Positions 1-5,195 of a stretch of 5,196 bases of DNA are shown piece after piece; the stretch's first letter is position 1; the number at the start of each line of letters is the position of its first letter. The notes below the pieces were generated by a model. It was not told where the DNA came from. It ran no database searches and saw nothing but the letters and a program-made list of their open reading frames with translations. Made by a program: the position numbers and the translations under genes. Source of the stretch: Candidatus Hydromicrobium americanum (GTDB taxonomy: Bacteria; Actinomycetota; Humimicrobiia; Humimicrobiales; Humimicrobiaceae); contig PEXF01000120.1 in assembly GCA_002779205.1 (NCBI GenBank), positions 1 through 5,196 on the forward strand, written 5' to 3'.

Positions 1-256
1 TTTTCTGGATTGGAATTTTTTCTATTTCAGCATCAATAAGCTCTATCGGGTCTACTTTAAACCAATTTGCATATTCCTTCGGAAAATCCACTTTCAGTAT
101 ATGACCTTTGAGCCCGATAACCCTGTAATCTTCACTGTTAATCTTGAAGTGATGGACGGGAACCCCATATATTTTCTCCTGGTCCACACCGTTTCCCGCA
201 AGTATTTGTGCAATTCTTTTAGCTGCTATTTCCTTTTCGCTTATAACCAGTTTCAA
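1..256 (-). CDS. topA: Archaeal-type DNA topoisomerase I, N-terminal part (runs off the left edge)
   Basis: Type IA topoisomerases relax negatively supercoiled DNA by single-strand passage. Only the first 85 codons are visible, covering the start of the TOPRIM domain. The protein begins KLVISEKEIAAKRIAQIL, with the conserved TOPRIM glutamate at residue 7. It continues with VIGLKGHILKVDFPKEY, then a W..VDP..LIDAEI stretch, a pattern I associate with archaeal topoisomerase I. The catalytic tyrosine domain and any zinc fingers lie outside the window. The start is TTG at 256-254: no ATG or GTG lies in frame between it and the upstream stop near 295-293. A purine-rich GGGG at 268-265 sits 8 nt ahead and is a modest ribosome binding site. 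The gene is transcribed divergently from nadA. The family call comes from remembered motif patterns, not from a search. Confidence 0.82.
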   Translation of the reverse strand, partial: MKLVISEKEIAAKRIAQILAGNGVDQEKIYGVPVHHFKINSEDYRVIGLKGHILKVDFPKEYANWFKVDPIELIDAEIEKIPIQK

Positions 257-454
257 GAAATTATCCCCACTAAAATATAGGTAATTTAAATTCTAATTAA
301 ATGTATCTGAATTTGAAATGATAACATTAAAAGAAAAATAAATAAATCTTTCCAGCTGATAAGCTTTTTTTAATTTCTTTTTTTACCAAATCTATATTAT
401 CAGATAGAAAAATACTGATTCTGTTTTCAAATATAATAAAGTGCTTATTTTAAT

Positions 455-462
455 TTTATAAA
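455..462 (+). promoter_or_regulatory. Putative TATA box of the nadABC operon
   Basis: TTTATAAA at 455-462 is a good match to an archaeal TATA element. Adding the usual 25 or so bp puts the transcription start near 483-488 and leaves a leader of about 25-30 nt before the nadA ATG at 513. GAGG at 501-504, 8 nt ahead of the ATG, would then be the ribosome binding site. The region is so AT-rich that TTTTAAAATA at 468-477 is an alternative box. This is inferred from sequence pattern and spacing only. Confidence 0.4.
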
Positions 463-464
463 TG

Positions 465-481
465 TTGTTTTAAAATAACAA
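465..481. promoter_or_regulatory. Inverted repeat just downstream of the nadA TATA box, possible operator
   Basis: TTGTT (465-469) and AACAA (477-481) form a symmetrical pair around a 7-nt AT core, between the TATA box and the predicted transcription start. A repressor bound here would block RNA polymerase recruitment, which would suit a pathway normally controlled by NAD or nicotinate level. The arms are only 5 bp and the background is AT-rich, so a chance match is quite possible. I do not recognise the motif as the site of any known NAD regulator. Confidence 0.22.
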
Positions 482-512
482 AAGCGTTCCTACTGTATAA
501 GAGGAAAAAAAT

Positions 513-1427
513 ATGAATATAAACCTGGAGCTTTTTGATAATATTATCAAACTAAAAACAAAAAAGAACGCCATTATACTGGCTCACAATTATCAAATTG
601 GCGAAGTACAGGATATTGCGGATTTTGTGGGAGATTCTCTCGAGTTAAGTATAGAAGCATCAAAAGCAGGAGGCAAGATTATAGTATTTTGCGGAGTTCA
701 TTTTATGGCTGAAACTGCTAAAATATTATCTCCCGCTAAAAAAGTTCTGCTCCCTGATAAAAACAGCGGCTGCCCGATGGCTGATATGATTAGCGCAACT
801 CAGCTTAAGAAGCTAAGAAATGAACACCCTGATGCTGTTGTAGTGTGTTATGTAAATACCACTGCTGAAGTTAAAGCTTTAAGTGATATCTGCTGTACCT
901 CTTCAAATGCGATAAATGTAATAAAATCCATTCCTAAAAACAAAGAAATAATATTCATACCGGATAAGTACCTGGGAAGTTACGTTCAGAGTCAGACAGG
1001 CAGAAAATTTATATTATGGAATGGATATTGCCCCACCCACATTATGATTAATGTTAAAGAAATCATTCAGCTTAAAAAAGAGCACCTGGAAGCTGTAGTT
1101 ATAGTACATCCGGAATGCACACCGGATGTAATAAGTATCGCAGATAAAGTGGCTTCTACCGGAGGGATGTTAAAATACATAAAAAACAGTGAAAAAAAGA
1201 AATTTATAATCGGAACAGAGATTGGAATATTGCATAGACTAAAAAAAGAGAATCCACATAAGACTTTCTATCCCGCCACCAGCAAAGCCATATGCCCCAA
1301 TATGAAGCTTATAAACCTTGAAAAGGTCCTCTGGTCACTGGAAGATGAGAGATATGAAATAAAAGTACCGGAAGAAATCATTCAAAAAGCTATATCGGCT
1401 ATTGACAGGATGATAGCCATAAAATAA
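513..1427 (+). CDS. nadA: Quinolinate synthase A
   Basis: NadA condenses iminoaspartate (from NadB) with dihydroxyacetone phosphate to make quinolinate, using an oxygen-sensitive [4Fe-4S] cluster. The 304-residue protein has the size of the short NadA form. The three cluster cysteines are visible at C87 (GCPMAD), C173 (GYCPTH) and C261 (AICPNMK), spaced 86 and 88 residues apart as expected for the three-domain pseudo-symmetric fold. Other family signatures are LAHNYQ (23-27 region), FCGVHFMAETAKIL (59-72), YVN (113-115), PDKYLG (150-155), HPEC (199-202), TGG (216-218) and GTE (234-236). The ATG at 513 follows GAGG at 501-504 by 8 nt. This is the first gene of the operon, and nadB begins 3 nt after its stop. 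The protein is complete and no key residue is missing. It is cytosolic. Confidence 0.97.
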   Translation: MNINLELFDNIIKLKTKKNAIILAHNYQIGEVQDIADFVGDSLELSIEASKAGGKIIVFCGVHFMAETAKILSPAKKVLLPDKNSGCPMADMISATQLKKLRNEHPDAVVVCYVNTTAEVKALSDICCTSSNAINVIKSIPKNKEIIFIPDKYLGSYVQSQTGRKFILWNGYCPTHIMINVKEIIQLKKEHLEAVVIVHPECTPDVISIADKVASTGGMLKYIKNSEKKKFIIGTEIGILHRLKKENPHKTFYPATSKAICPNMKLINLEKVLWSLEDERYEIKVPEEIIQKAISAIDRMIAIK

Positions 1428-1430
1428 ATT

Positions 1431-3089
1431 ATGTTACCAAGATATTTAATAAGTCCATCATTTTGCCAGAAAATTCACAAATACTGCGACTGTATTGTTA
1501 TTGGCAGTGGAATTGCAGGTCTCTCTACTGCAATGAGACTGGCAAAAAATAATAATATAAAAGTGCTTACGAAAAGTTCTCTTTCTGATTCAACAACCTG
1601 GTATGCCCAGGGTGGTATTGCCGCAGCAATTAAAAAACCCGATTTCTGGAAAAACCATTATGAAGATACCATAACCGCCGGTCAGGGCCTCTGTGACAGG
1701 AAGGCAGTGGAAATACTGGTGAAAACTGCACCAAAAATGATAGAGGATTTAATAGAAATCGGTACAAATTTTGACACTTCTGAAGGAGAGATAAGCCTGA
1801 CCACTGAAGGAGGACACAGCTATCCCAGGATTCTTCATGCTGGAGGAGATGCTACTGGAGAAGAGCTTGAGAAAAAATTAGTTTCTCACTCAAAGGGCTT
1901 AAAACAGATAAATTTCTTTCCTGAATATTTTGTTCTGGATATATTAGTTTATAAGAACAAATGTATAGGGGTTCTGGGTATGGATATAAATACTGATAAG
2001 ATTGAAATACACCCTGCTTCCAATATTGTAATTGCAAGCGGTGGGATTGGTCAGATTTATGATCTTTCCACAAACCCTCCAATATCAACCGGAGATGGTA
2101 TTGCCATGGCATACAGGGCAGGAACCTCTATTATGGATATAGAATTTGTCCAGTTCCACCCCACAGTATTTAAAACAAAAGACTCAAAACTATTTTTGAT
2201 AAGTGAAGCCTTAAGAGGAGAAGGCGCTTATCTCAGGAACTGTCATGGAACGAGATTCATGGTCGGCAGGCACCCAAGAGCGGAACTGGCTCCAAGAGAT
2301 ATAGTGGTAAAGGAAATGATAAGAGTAATGGATAAGAGCGGTTGTAATTATGTTTATCTTGATGCTACACATATCTCAGAGGGCCACCTCAAAATACGCT
2401 TTCCCAATATAATCTCAAAACTGAGGGAAAATGGCCTGGACTTAAAAAAAGATTTAATTAAAGTATCTCCAGCCGAGCATTACTTAAACGGTGGAACTAA
2501 AACCGACTACAGGGGAAAGACAAATATAGAAGGTCTGTACTGCTGCGGTGAGGCAGCTGCTACAGGAGCACATGGCGCAAATAGACTGGCAAGCAATTCT
2601 CTTATGGAAGGTCTGGTATATGGCTGGAAAATCTATAAAGACATAGAAAAAAAACTGGAGCAAAAAAACGCGGGGGATGAAAATAAAGCAATTGAATGTA
2701 TAAATAAGCTTTTGGATGAAGCTAAAATAAAAAAAAGTAAAGCTGGTAAATCCAATGATAATAAGCTGGATATAAAAACTTTTATTTTAGACTTGAAAAA
2801 TATTATGACCAAGAAGGTCGGCATACTGCGGGATGCACAGAGCCTGAAAGAAGCAGGAGAATTTGTAGACTTTCACATAAATAGTGGGTATCTTTATAAT
2901 AAAAAGGATAAAGACGTACTTGAGTTTGCCAATATGCTCACTGTAGCCAGCCTTATAATAAAAGCGGCAAGCTTAAGGGAAGAAAGCAGAGGCACACATC
3001 AGAGAAACGATTTTCCGGAAAGGGATGATAAAAACTGGAAAAAACATATAATACTAAAGCAGAATAAAGTATATTTTAAAGATGTTTAA
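1431..3089 (+). CDS. nadB: L-aspartate oxidase, full-length form
   Basis: NadB is the FAD enzyme that oxidises L-aspartate to iminoaspartate, the unstable substrate of NadA. The electron acceptor can be oxygen or fumarate. The FAD-binding GSGIAG is at 25-30, TTWYAQGGIAAA at 55-66, and the ribose-binding glutamate lies in CCGEAAATGAHGANRLASNS (371-390). Residues that line up with the E. coli active site (from memory) are E126, H243 in QFHPT, R289 in APRD, H350 in EHYLNGG and R385. At 552 residues it keeps the C-terminal helical domain (about 455-545, ending ESRGTHQRNDFPERDDKNW), which the short archaeal enzymes I know of lack. The form therefore looks bacterial. A lysine-rich linker at about 403-448 separates the two parts. 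The start is fixed by the nadA stop immediately upstream in the same frame. There is no good Shine-Dalgarno, so translation probably depends on termination of nadA. Confidence 0.96.
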   Translation: MLPRYLISPSFCQKIHKYCDCIVIGSGIAGLSTAMRLAKNNNIKVLTKSSLSDSTTWYAQGGIAAAIKKPDFWKNHYEDTITAGQGLCDRKAVEILVKTAPKMIEDLIEIGTNFDTSEGEISLTTEGGHSYPRILHAGGDATGEELEKKLVSHSKGLKQINFFPEYFVLDILVYKNKCIGVLGMDINTDKIEIHPASNIVIASGGIGQIYDLSTNPPISTGDGIAMAYRAGTSIMDIEFVQFHPTVFKTKDSKLFLISEALRGEGAYLRNCHGTRFMVGRHPRAELAPRDIVVKEMIRVMDKSGCNYVYLDATHISEGHLKIRFPNIISKLRENGLDLKKDLIKVSPAEHYLNGGTKTDYRGKTNIEGLYCCGEAAATGAHGANRLASNSLMEGLVYGWKIYKDIEKKLEQKNAGDENKAIECINKLLDEAKIKKSKAGKSNDNKLDIKTFILDLKNIMTKKVGILRDAQSLKEAGEFVDFHINSGYLYNKKDKDVLEFANMLTVASLIIKAASLREESRGTHQRNDFPERDDKNWKKHIILKQNKVYFKDV

Positions 3090-3106
3090 AAGTAACAGGA
3101 CAAAAT

Positions 3107-3979
3107 ATGGAAAATAAGATTTTAAAAAATGAAGTAATAGATATTATAAGAGGAGCTATTTCCGAAGATATGGACGGTTTTGGAGATATAACTTCTAAAT
3201 ATTTAATCCCACCGGCTAAAAATTCATTTTCATATATCGTATGCAAGGAAGAAAGCGGCGCCATATTAAGCGGCCTGGATATGGCAGGCTTTGTACTGGA
3301 AGAGATCGACAGAAACATAAAAATTGACAAATTGAAAAATGACGGAGATAGACTGGAATATATGGATAGAGTCTGCAATATTACCGGATCAACCCTGTCA
3401 ATTTTAAAGGCTGAGAGGATCTGCCTTAACTTTATCCAGCATATGTCAGGAATAGCCACTCTTACAAGTAAATTTGCAAAAATTGCAGAGCCTTATAAGG
3501 TTAAAATTGTAGATACAAGGAAAACAAAGCCTATTTTGCGAAAAATTGAAAAATATGCGGTACTCTGCGGCGGTGGTTATAACCACCGTTTTGGCCTTTT
3601 TGACGGGATACTTATCAAAGACAATCATATAGCTGCTGCAGGCGGGGTTTCAAGGGCTATAGAAAGTATCAGGGCTAATGTTCCCCATACCTTAAAAATT
3701 GAAGTGGAAATCAAAGATTTTAACCAGCTTGATGAAGCAATAACCAGCAGAGCAGATATCATAATGCTTGACAATATGGATACTGACCAGATGGCCAGAG
3801 CAGTTAAAATCATAAGGGAAAAGAGGAGCAGCTCCTGCTCGGTAGAGGCTTCAGGAAACATTAATCTTGAAAATTTTGAAGAGATATGCAAAACAGGTGT
3901 TGATATAATATCAGTAGGACTTATCACCCACTCTGCTCCAGCCATTGATTTCTCCCTGGAATTCGAAAAGAGTATTTAG
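3107..3979 (+). CDS. nadC: Nicotinate-nucleotide pyrophosphorylase (quinolinate phosphoribosyltransferase, carboxylating)
   Basis: NadC joins quinolinate to PRPP with loss of CO2, giving nicotinic acid mononucleotide, the last step unique to de novo NAD synthesis. The 290-residue length is normal. The N-terminal domain has GDITS (26-30) and ERICLNFIQHMSGIAT (103-118 region). The barrel has DTRKT (136-140), NHRFGL (159-164), ILIKDNH (168-174), EVE (199-201), LDNM (221-224), EASGNI (247-252) and ISVGLITHS (268-276). Expected substrate-binding residues are present: R104, R138, H160, R161, K171, E201 and D222. The ATG at 3107 follows AGGA (3097-3100) by 6 nt, and the gap after nadB is 17 nt. The last 207 nt (3773-3979) are repeated, diverged, 1216 bp downstream, so the 3' end may have been exchanged. 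As it stands the gene is intact and should be functional. Confidence 0.97.
   Translation: MENKILKNEVIDIIRGAISEDMDGFGDITSKYLIPPAKNSFSYIVCKEESGAILSGLDMAGFVLEEIDRNIKIDKLKNDGDRLEYMDRVCNITGSTLSILKAERICLNFIQHMSGIATLTSKFAKIAEPYKVKIVDTRKTKPILRKIEKYAVLCGGGYNHRFGLFDGILIKDNHIAAAGGVSRAIESIRANVPHTLKIEVEIKDFNQLDEAITSRADIIMLDNMDTDQMARAVKIIREKRSSSCSVEASGNINLENFEEICKTGVDIISVGLITHSAPAIDFSLEFEKSI
3773..3979 (+). repeat. Direct repeat, left copy: 3' end of the intact nadC
   Basis: This 207-nt segment encodes NadC residues 223-290 plus the stop and aligns without gaps to 4989-5195, a constant offset of 1216. I count 156/189 identical bases from codon 229 to the stop, and 11/18 in the 18 nt before that. The block 3876-3915 is identical over all 40 nt to 5092-5131. 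No similarity continues upstream of about 3773. Whether it extends past the stop cannot be seen, because the window ends one base after the right copy. Confidence 0.93.
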
Positions 3980-4153
3980 AGATTTAAAAGGGATGAACAT
4001 AAACTAATACAATCAACTTTTATATTGAATAAAATCCATAAAATATACCATAAATATATATTGCTTTTATTATGTATTTATAGCATAATGTTTTATATGT
4101 ATTAGTATTTTTAGAAAGTTATAATAAAGTTCATATTATATGCAATATATCTA

Positions 4154-4164
4154 TTTTAAATAAT
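4154..4164 (+). promoter_or_regulatory. Putative TATA box of the toxin-antitoxin operon
   Basis: TTTTAAATAAT at 4154-4164 is the TATA-like stretch best placed for the antitoxin gene. A start site about 25 nt downstream falls near 4183-4188, giving a leader of about 20 nt that includes the GGTGAT ribosome binding site at 4193-4198. Several other AT-rich boxes upstream (for example around 4135-4150) are possible, so the assignment rests on spacing and on the adjacent palindrome. Confidence 0.3.
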
Positions 4165-4169
4165 AAAAA

Positions 4170-4184
4170 CTTTTCCGGGAAAAG
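4170..4184. promoter_or_regulatory. Perfect palindrome, likely autoregulatory operator of the toxin-antitoxin operon
   Basis: CTTTTCC (4170-4176), one central G, and GGAAAAG (4178-4184) form a perfect 7+1+7 inverted repeat. Its GC-containing centre stands out from the AT-rich surroundings. It lies between the putative TATA box and the predicted start of transcription, 22 nt before the antitoxin ATG. Type II antitoxins with a ribbon-helix-helix fold commonly repress their own operon by binding palindromes in the promoter, and the first gene here encodes such a protein. The sequence and position are observed. The binding is inferred. Confidence 0.5.
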
Positions 4185-4206
4185 ATTATAAGGGTGATAT
4201 TTCATT

Positions 4207-4446
4207 ATGGACCAGAAAACTACCTTTGTTATTAAAAAAGAAATAGTTATGCAGGTAAAAGAAGCAGTAAAAGAGGGCTATTATAAATCAATGACTGATT
4301 TTGTTGAAAACGCGATAAAAAATAAACTTGAGGAAATAAAAAGAGAAAAAATCAGAGAAGAAATAATAAAAGCAAGCAAAGATCCTTTATTTTTATCAGA
4401 TATCAAAGAAATTGAAGAAGATTTTAAACATGCTGATTTTGACTGA
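4207..4446 (+). CDS. Ribbon-helix-helix antitoxin of a MazEF-type module
   Basis: This 79-residue protein is the likely antitoxin that neutralises the toxin encoded just downstream and represses the operon. Residues 1-44 fit a ribbon-helix-helix DNA-binding domain: a short strand (TTFVIKKE, 5-12), a first helix (about 13-23), the turn GYYKSMTDF (24-32) and a second helix running through VENAIKNKLEEIK. After a charged helix (KREKIREEIIKAS) comes the acidic tail DPLFLSDIKEIEEDF and a final DFD. Tails of this sort wrap around and block MazF-family toxins. The ATG at 4207 has an excellent GGTGAT ribosome binding site at 4193-4198, 8 nt upstream. The toxin gene starts 15 nt after the stop. MazE proteins of E. 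coli have a different (AbrB-like) fold, so the name mazE would reflect partnership, not homology. Confidence 0.85.
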   Translation: MDQKTTFVIKKEIVMQVKEAVKEGYYKSMTDFVENAIKNKLEEIKREKIREEIIKASKDPLFLSDIKEIEEDFKHADFD

Positions 4447-4461
4447 TAGAAAGAGTTATAA

Positions 4462-4815
4462 ATGTTTATGAAATGGAAGATTTATAAAGCTGATTTAAAT
4501 CCTGTAACAGGTTCAGAGCAGAAAGGAACAAGGCCGGTTTTAATTATAAGCGACGATGATTACAGCACTGTCATGCCACTGGTTACTGTTTTACCTGTAA
4601 CTTCGTTAAAACCCGGAAGAAATATTTATCCGAATGAAGTTTTAATAAGAATAGAAAATCATAAGAAAGCAGGGCTTTTAAAAGATTCAATTATACTTGC
4701 TCATCAAATAAGAACTATTTCAAAAAAAAGATTAAAAGATTTGCTGGGCAGTATTGATGATCTGAAAATCCGGGAGAAAATAAATGACGCTTTGAGGATC
4801 CACCTTAATTTATAA
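4462..4815 (+). CDS. mazF: MazF/PemK-family toxin, probable sequence-specific mRNA endoribonuclease
   Basis: Toxins of this family cut mRNA at short sequences and arrest growth when the antitoxin is degraded. The 117-residue length is typical. The hallmark block is DLNPVTGSEQKGTRPVLIIS (11-30), with the catalytic-type arginine R24. It is followed by VTVLPVTS (41-48), with T47 at the position of the conserved threonine, and by GLLKDSIILAHQIRTISKKRL (71-91), with the usual S76 and Q82/R84. There are two candidate starts. The ATG at 4462 is 6 nt from AAGAG (4451-4455). The ATG at 4468 would give the more family-like N-terminus MKWKIYKADLNP. The gene is co-transcribed with the antitoxin 15 nt upstream. 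Its end overlaps by 6 nt, tail to tail, the stop end of the DUF3795 remnant. Nothing is missing, so the toxin should be active. Confidence 0.9.
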   Translation: MFMKWKIYKADLNPVTGSEQKGTRPVLIISDDDYSTVMPLVTVLPVTSLKPGRNIYPNEVLIRIENHKKAGLLKDSIILAHQIRTISKKRLKDLLGSIDDLKIREKINDALRIHLNL

Positions 4816-4989
4816 TAGCAAATTATCCAATGTGGTACGTTCATCCGGTGCCATCTTGAAAAAGTTTTCAAGTTTATCACAAATATACATATCACAGCCT
4901 GCACAATTTTCCAGCTCTTTTTCTACACAGCATTTATATATTTCACAGACGTTACAGTAGGAAAACTTCTGTTCTTCGGAACGGCAGCC
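4810..4989 (-). pseudogene. C-terminal half of a DUF3795-type cysteine-rich protein (5' truncated)
   Basis: The minus strand reads without interruption for 59 residues, from GCRSE at 4989 to a TAA at 4812-4810. The visible pattern is YCNVCEIYKCCVEK, ENCAGCDMYICDKLENFFKM, then APDERTTLDNLL. It matches my memory of the C-terminal half of DUF3795 proteins (…C..CEI..CA.EKG..NCA.CD.YPC.KLEKFF…), a small cysteine-rich family common in anaerobes and probably metal-binding, with no established function. The expected first half, with its CGLxCxxCPAY motif, is absent. Past 4989 the frame enters the nadC-like repeat and meets a TAG within five codons, and there is no start codon. Eight cysteines remain. 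The fragment is undamaged internally, which suggests a fairly recent truncation. It is convergent with mazF. The family name is a pattern match, not a search result. Confidence 0.72.
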
Positions 4990-5195
4990 ATATGAATGCT
5001 AATCGAATGGCCAGAGCGTTTAAAATCATAAGAGAAAAAAGAGGAAGCTCCTGTCTGGTAGAAGCTTCAGGAAACATCAATCTGGAAAATCTTGAAGAGA
5101 TATGCAAAACAGGTGTTGATATAATATCAGTGGGATTGATTACCCATTCCACACCAGCCATCGATTTTTCTATGGAATTTGAAGAAAATCTCTAA
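4989..5195 (+). pseudogene. Diverged copy of the 3' end of nadC (5' truncated)
   Basis: This fragment encodes the equivalent of NadC residues 223-290 and a TAA stop (5193-5195). It lacks the whole N-terminal domain, K171 and D222, so it cannot act as an enzyme. From codon 229 on, 53/62 residues match intact NadC. Of 27 changed codons (stop included), 17 are synonymous and 9 replace a residue, so it descends from a nadC copy that was under selection. It has an ATG at 4992, but no Shine-Dalgarno and no promoter-like sequence of its own, so a real 67-residue product seems unlikely. Similarity to nadC stops at about 4989, where the DUF3795 remnant begins on the other strand. The best reading is a displaced original 3' end, or the leftover of a second nadC. 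Confidence 0.88.
4989..5195 (+). repeat. Direct repeat, right copy of the nadC 3' end
   Basis: This is the partner of 3773-3979 at a constant offset of 1216 bp and with no gaps. The two copies enclose the toxin-antitoxin module and the DUF3795 remnant. The longest identical block is 5092-5131 (40 nt); outside it differences occur every few bases. The window ends one base after the stop codon, so the true right end of the repeat is not known. Confidence 0.93.

Larger units (their letters stand above)
257..512. other. Divergent intergenic region between topA and nadA
   Basis: These 256 nt are AT-rich and contain no credible ORF on either strand. The right end holds the nadA promoter elements listed separately. 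On the left, the minus strand has AT-rich stretches at about 281-304 (TTTAAATTA and ATTTAATTA) that could serve as the topA TATA box with a very short leader, but neither stands out. The centre has two plus-strand T-rich tracts (365-371 and 378-384) just after a weak AGCT-GATA-AGCT hairpin (354-365). A short TCTAT/ATAGA inverted repeat lies at 391-408. No convincing riboswitch or RNA gene is seen. Confidence 0.6.
3980..4206. other. AT-rich gap between nadC and the toxin-antitoxin module
   Basis: These 227 nt are markedly richer in A and T than the nad genes and carry no credible ORF on either strand. T-runs such as 4018-4021 and 4107-4111 could help end the nad transcript, as archaeal termination often uses oligo-T, but none is strong. 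A 6-bp ATTATG/CATAAT inverted repeat lies at 4069-4089. The right end contains the toxin-antitoxin promoter elements listed separately. If the segment downstream was inserted, its left boundary is not visible here. Confidence 0.55.

Noticed and set aside
354..384. AGCT-GATA-AGCT hairpin followed by T-rich tracts as an intrinsic terminator
   Set aside because: The stem is only 4 bp, and no plus-strand gene ends upstream of it inside the window.
257..512. Riboswitch or small RNA in the nadA upstream region
   Set aside because: The predicted leader is only about 25-30 nt and no stable GC-containing stems are present. No NAD-binding RNA motif is visible.
1852..2112. Open reading frame on the minus strand inside nadB
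   Set aside because: It lies fully within a strongly supported gene, has no recognisable domain, and its composition reads as the antisense of the NadB coding frame.
3076..3459. 127-codon minus-strand reading frame across the nadB-nadC boundary
   Set aside because: It is antisense to nadC, is rich in serine, isoleucine and leucine as expected for a shadow frame, and has no known motif. The same applies to 2633-2824, 3446-3628, 3625-3945 and 4952-5161.
4069..4089. ATTATG/CATAAT inverted repeat in the gap after nadC
   Set aside because: It is a 6-bp stem with only one G-C pair and a 9-nt loop in an extremely AT-rich stretch, not followed directly by a clear T-run. A chance match is likely.
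4704..4904. 66-codon minus-strand frame over the mazF end
   Set aside because: It is antisense to mazF and out of frame with the cysteine-rich DUF3795 reading, which is the frame that shows family motifs.
4992..5195. The 67-codon frame starting at ATG 4992 as a genuine small gene
   Set aside because: It is the tail of nadC without catalytic residues, and it lacks a ribosome binding site or promoter. A regulatory role for a NadC fragment cannot be excluded, but nothing supports it.
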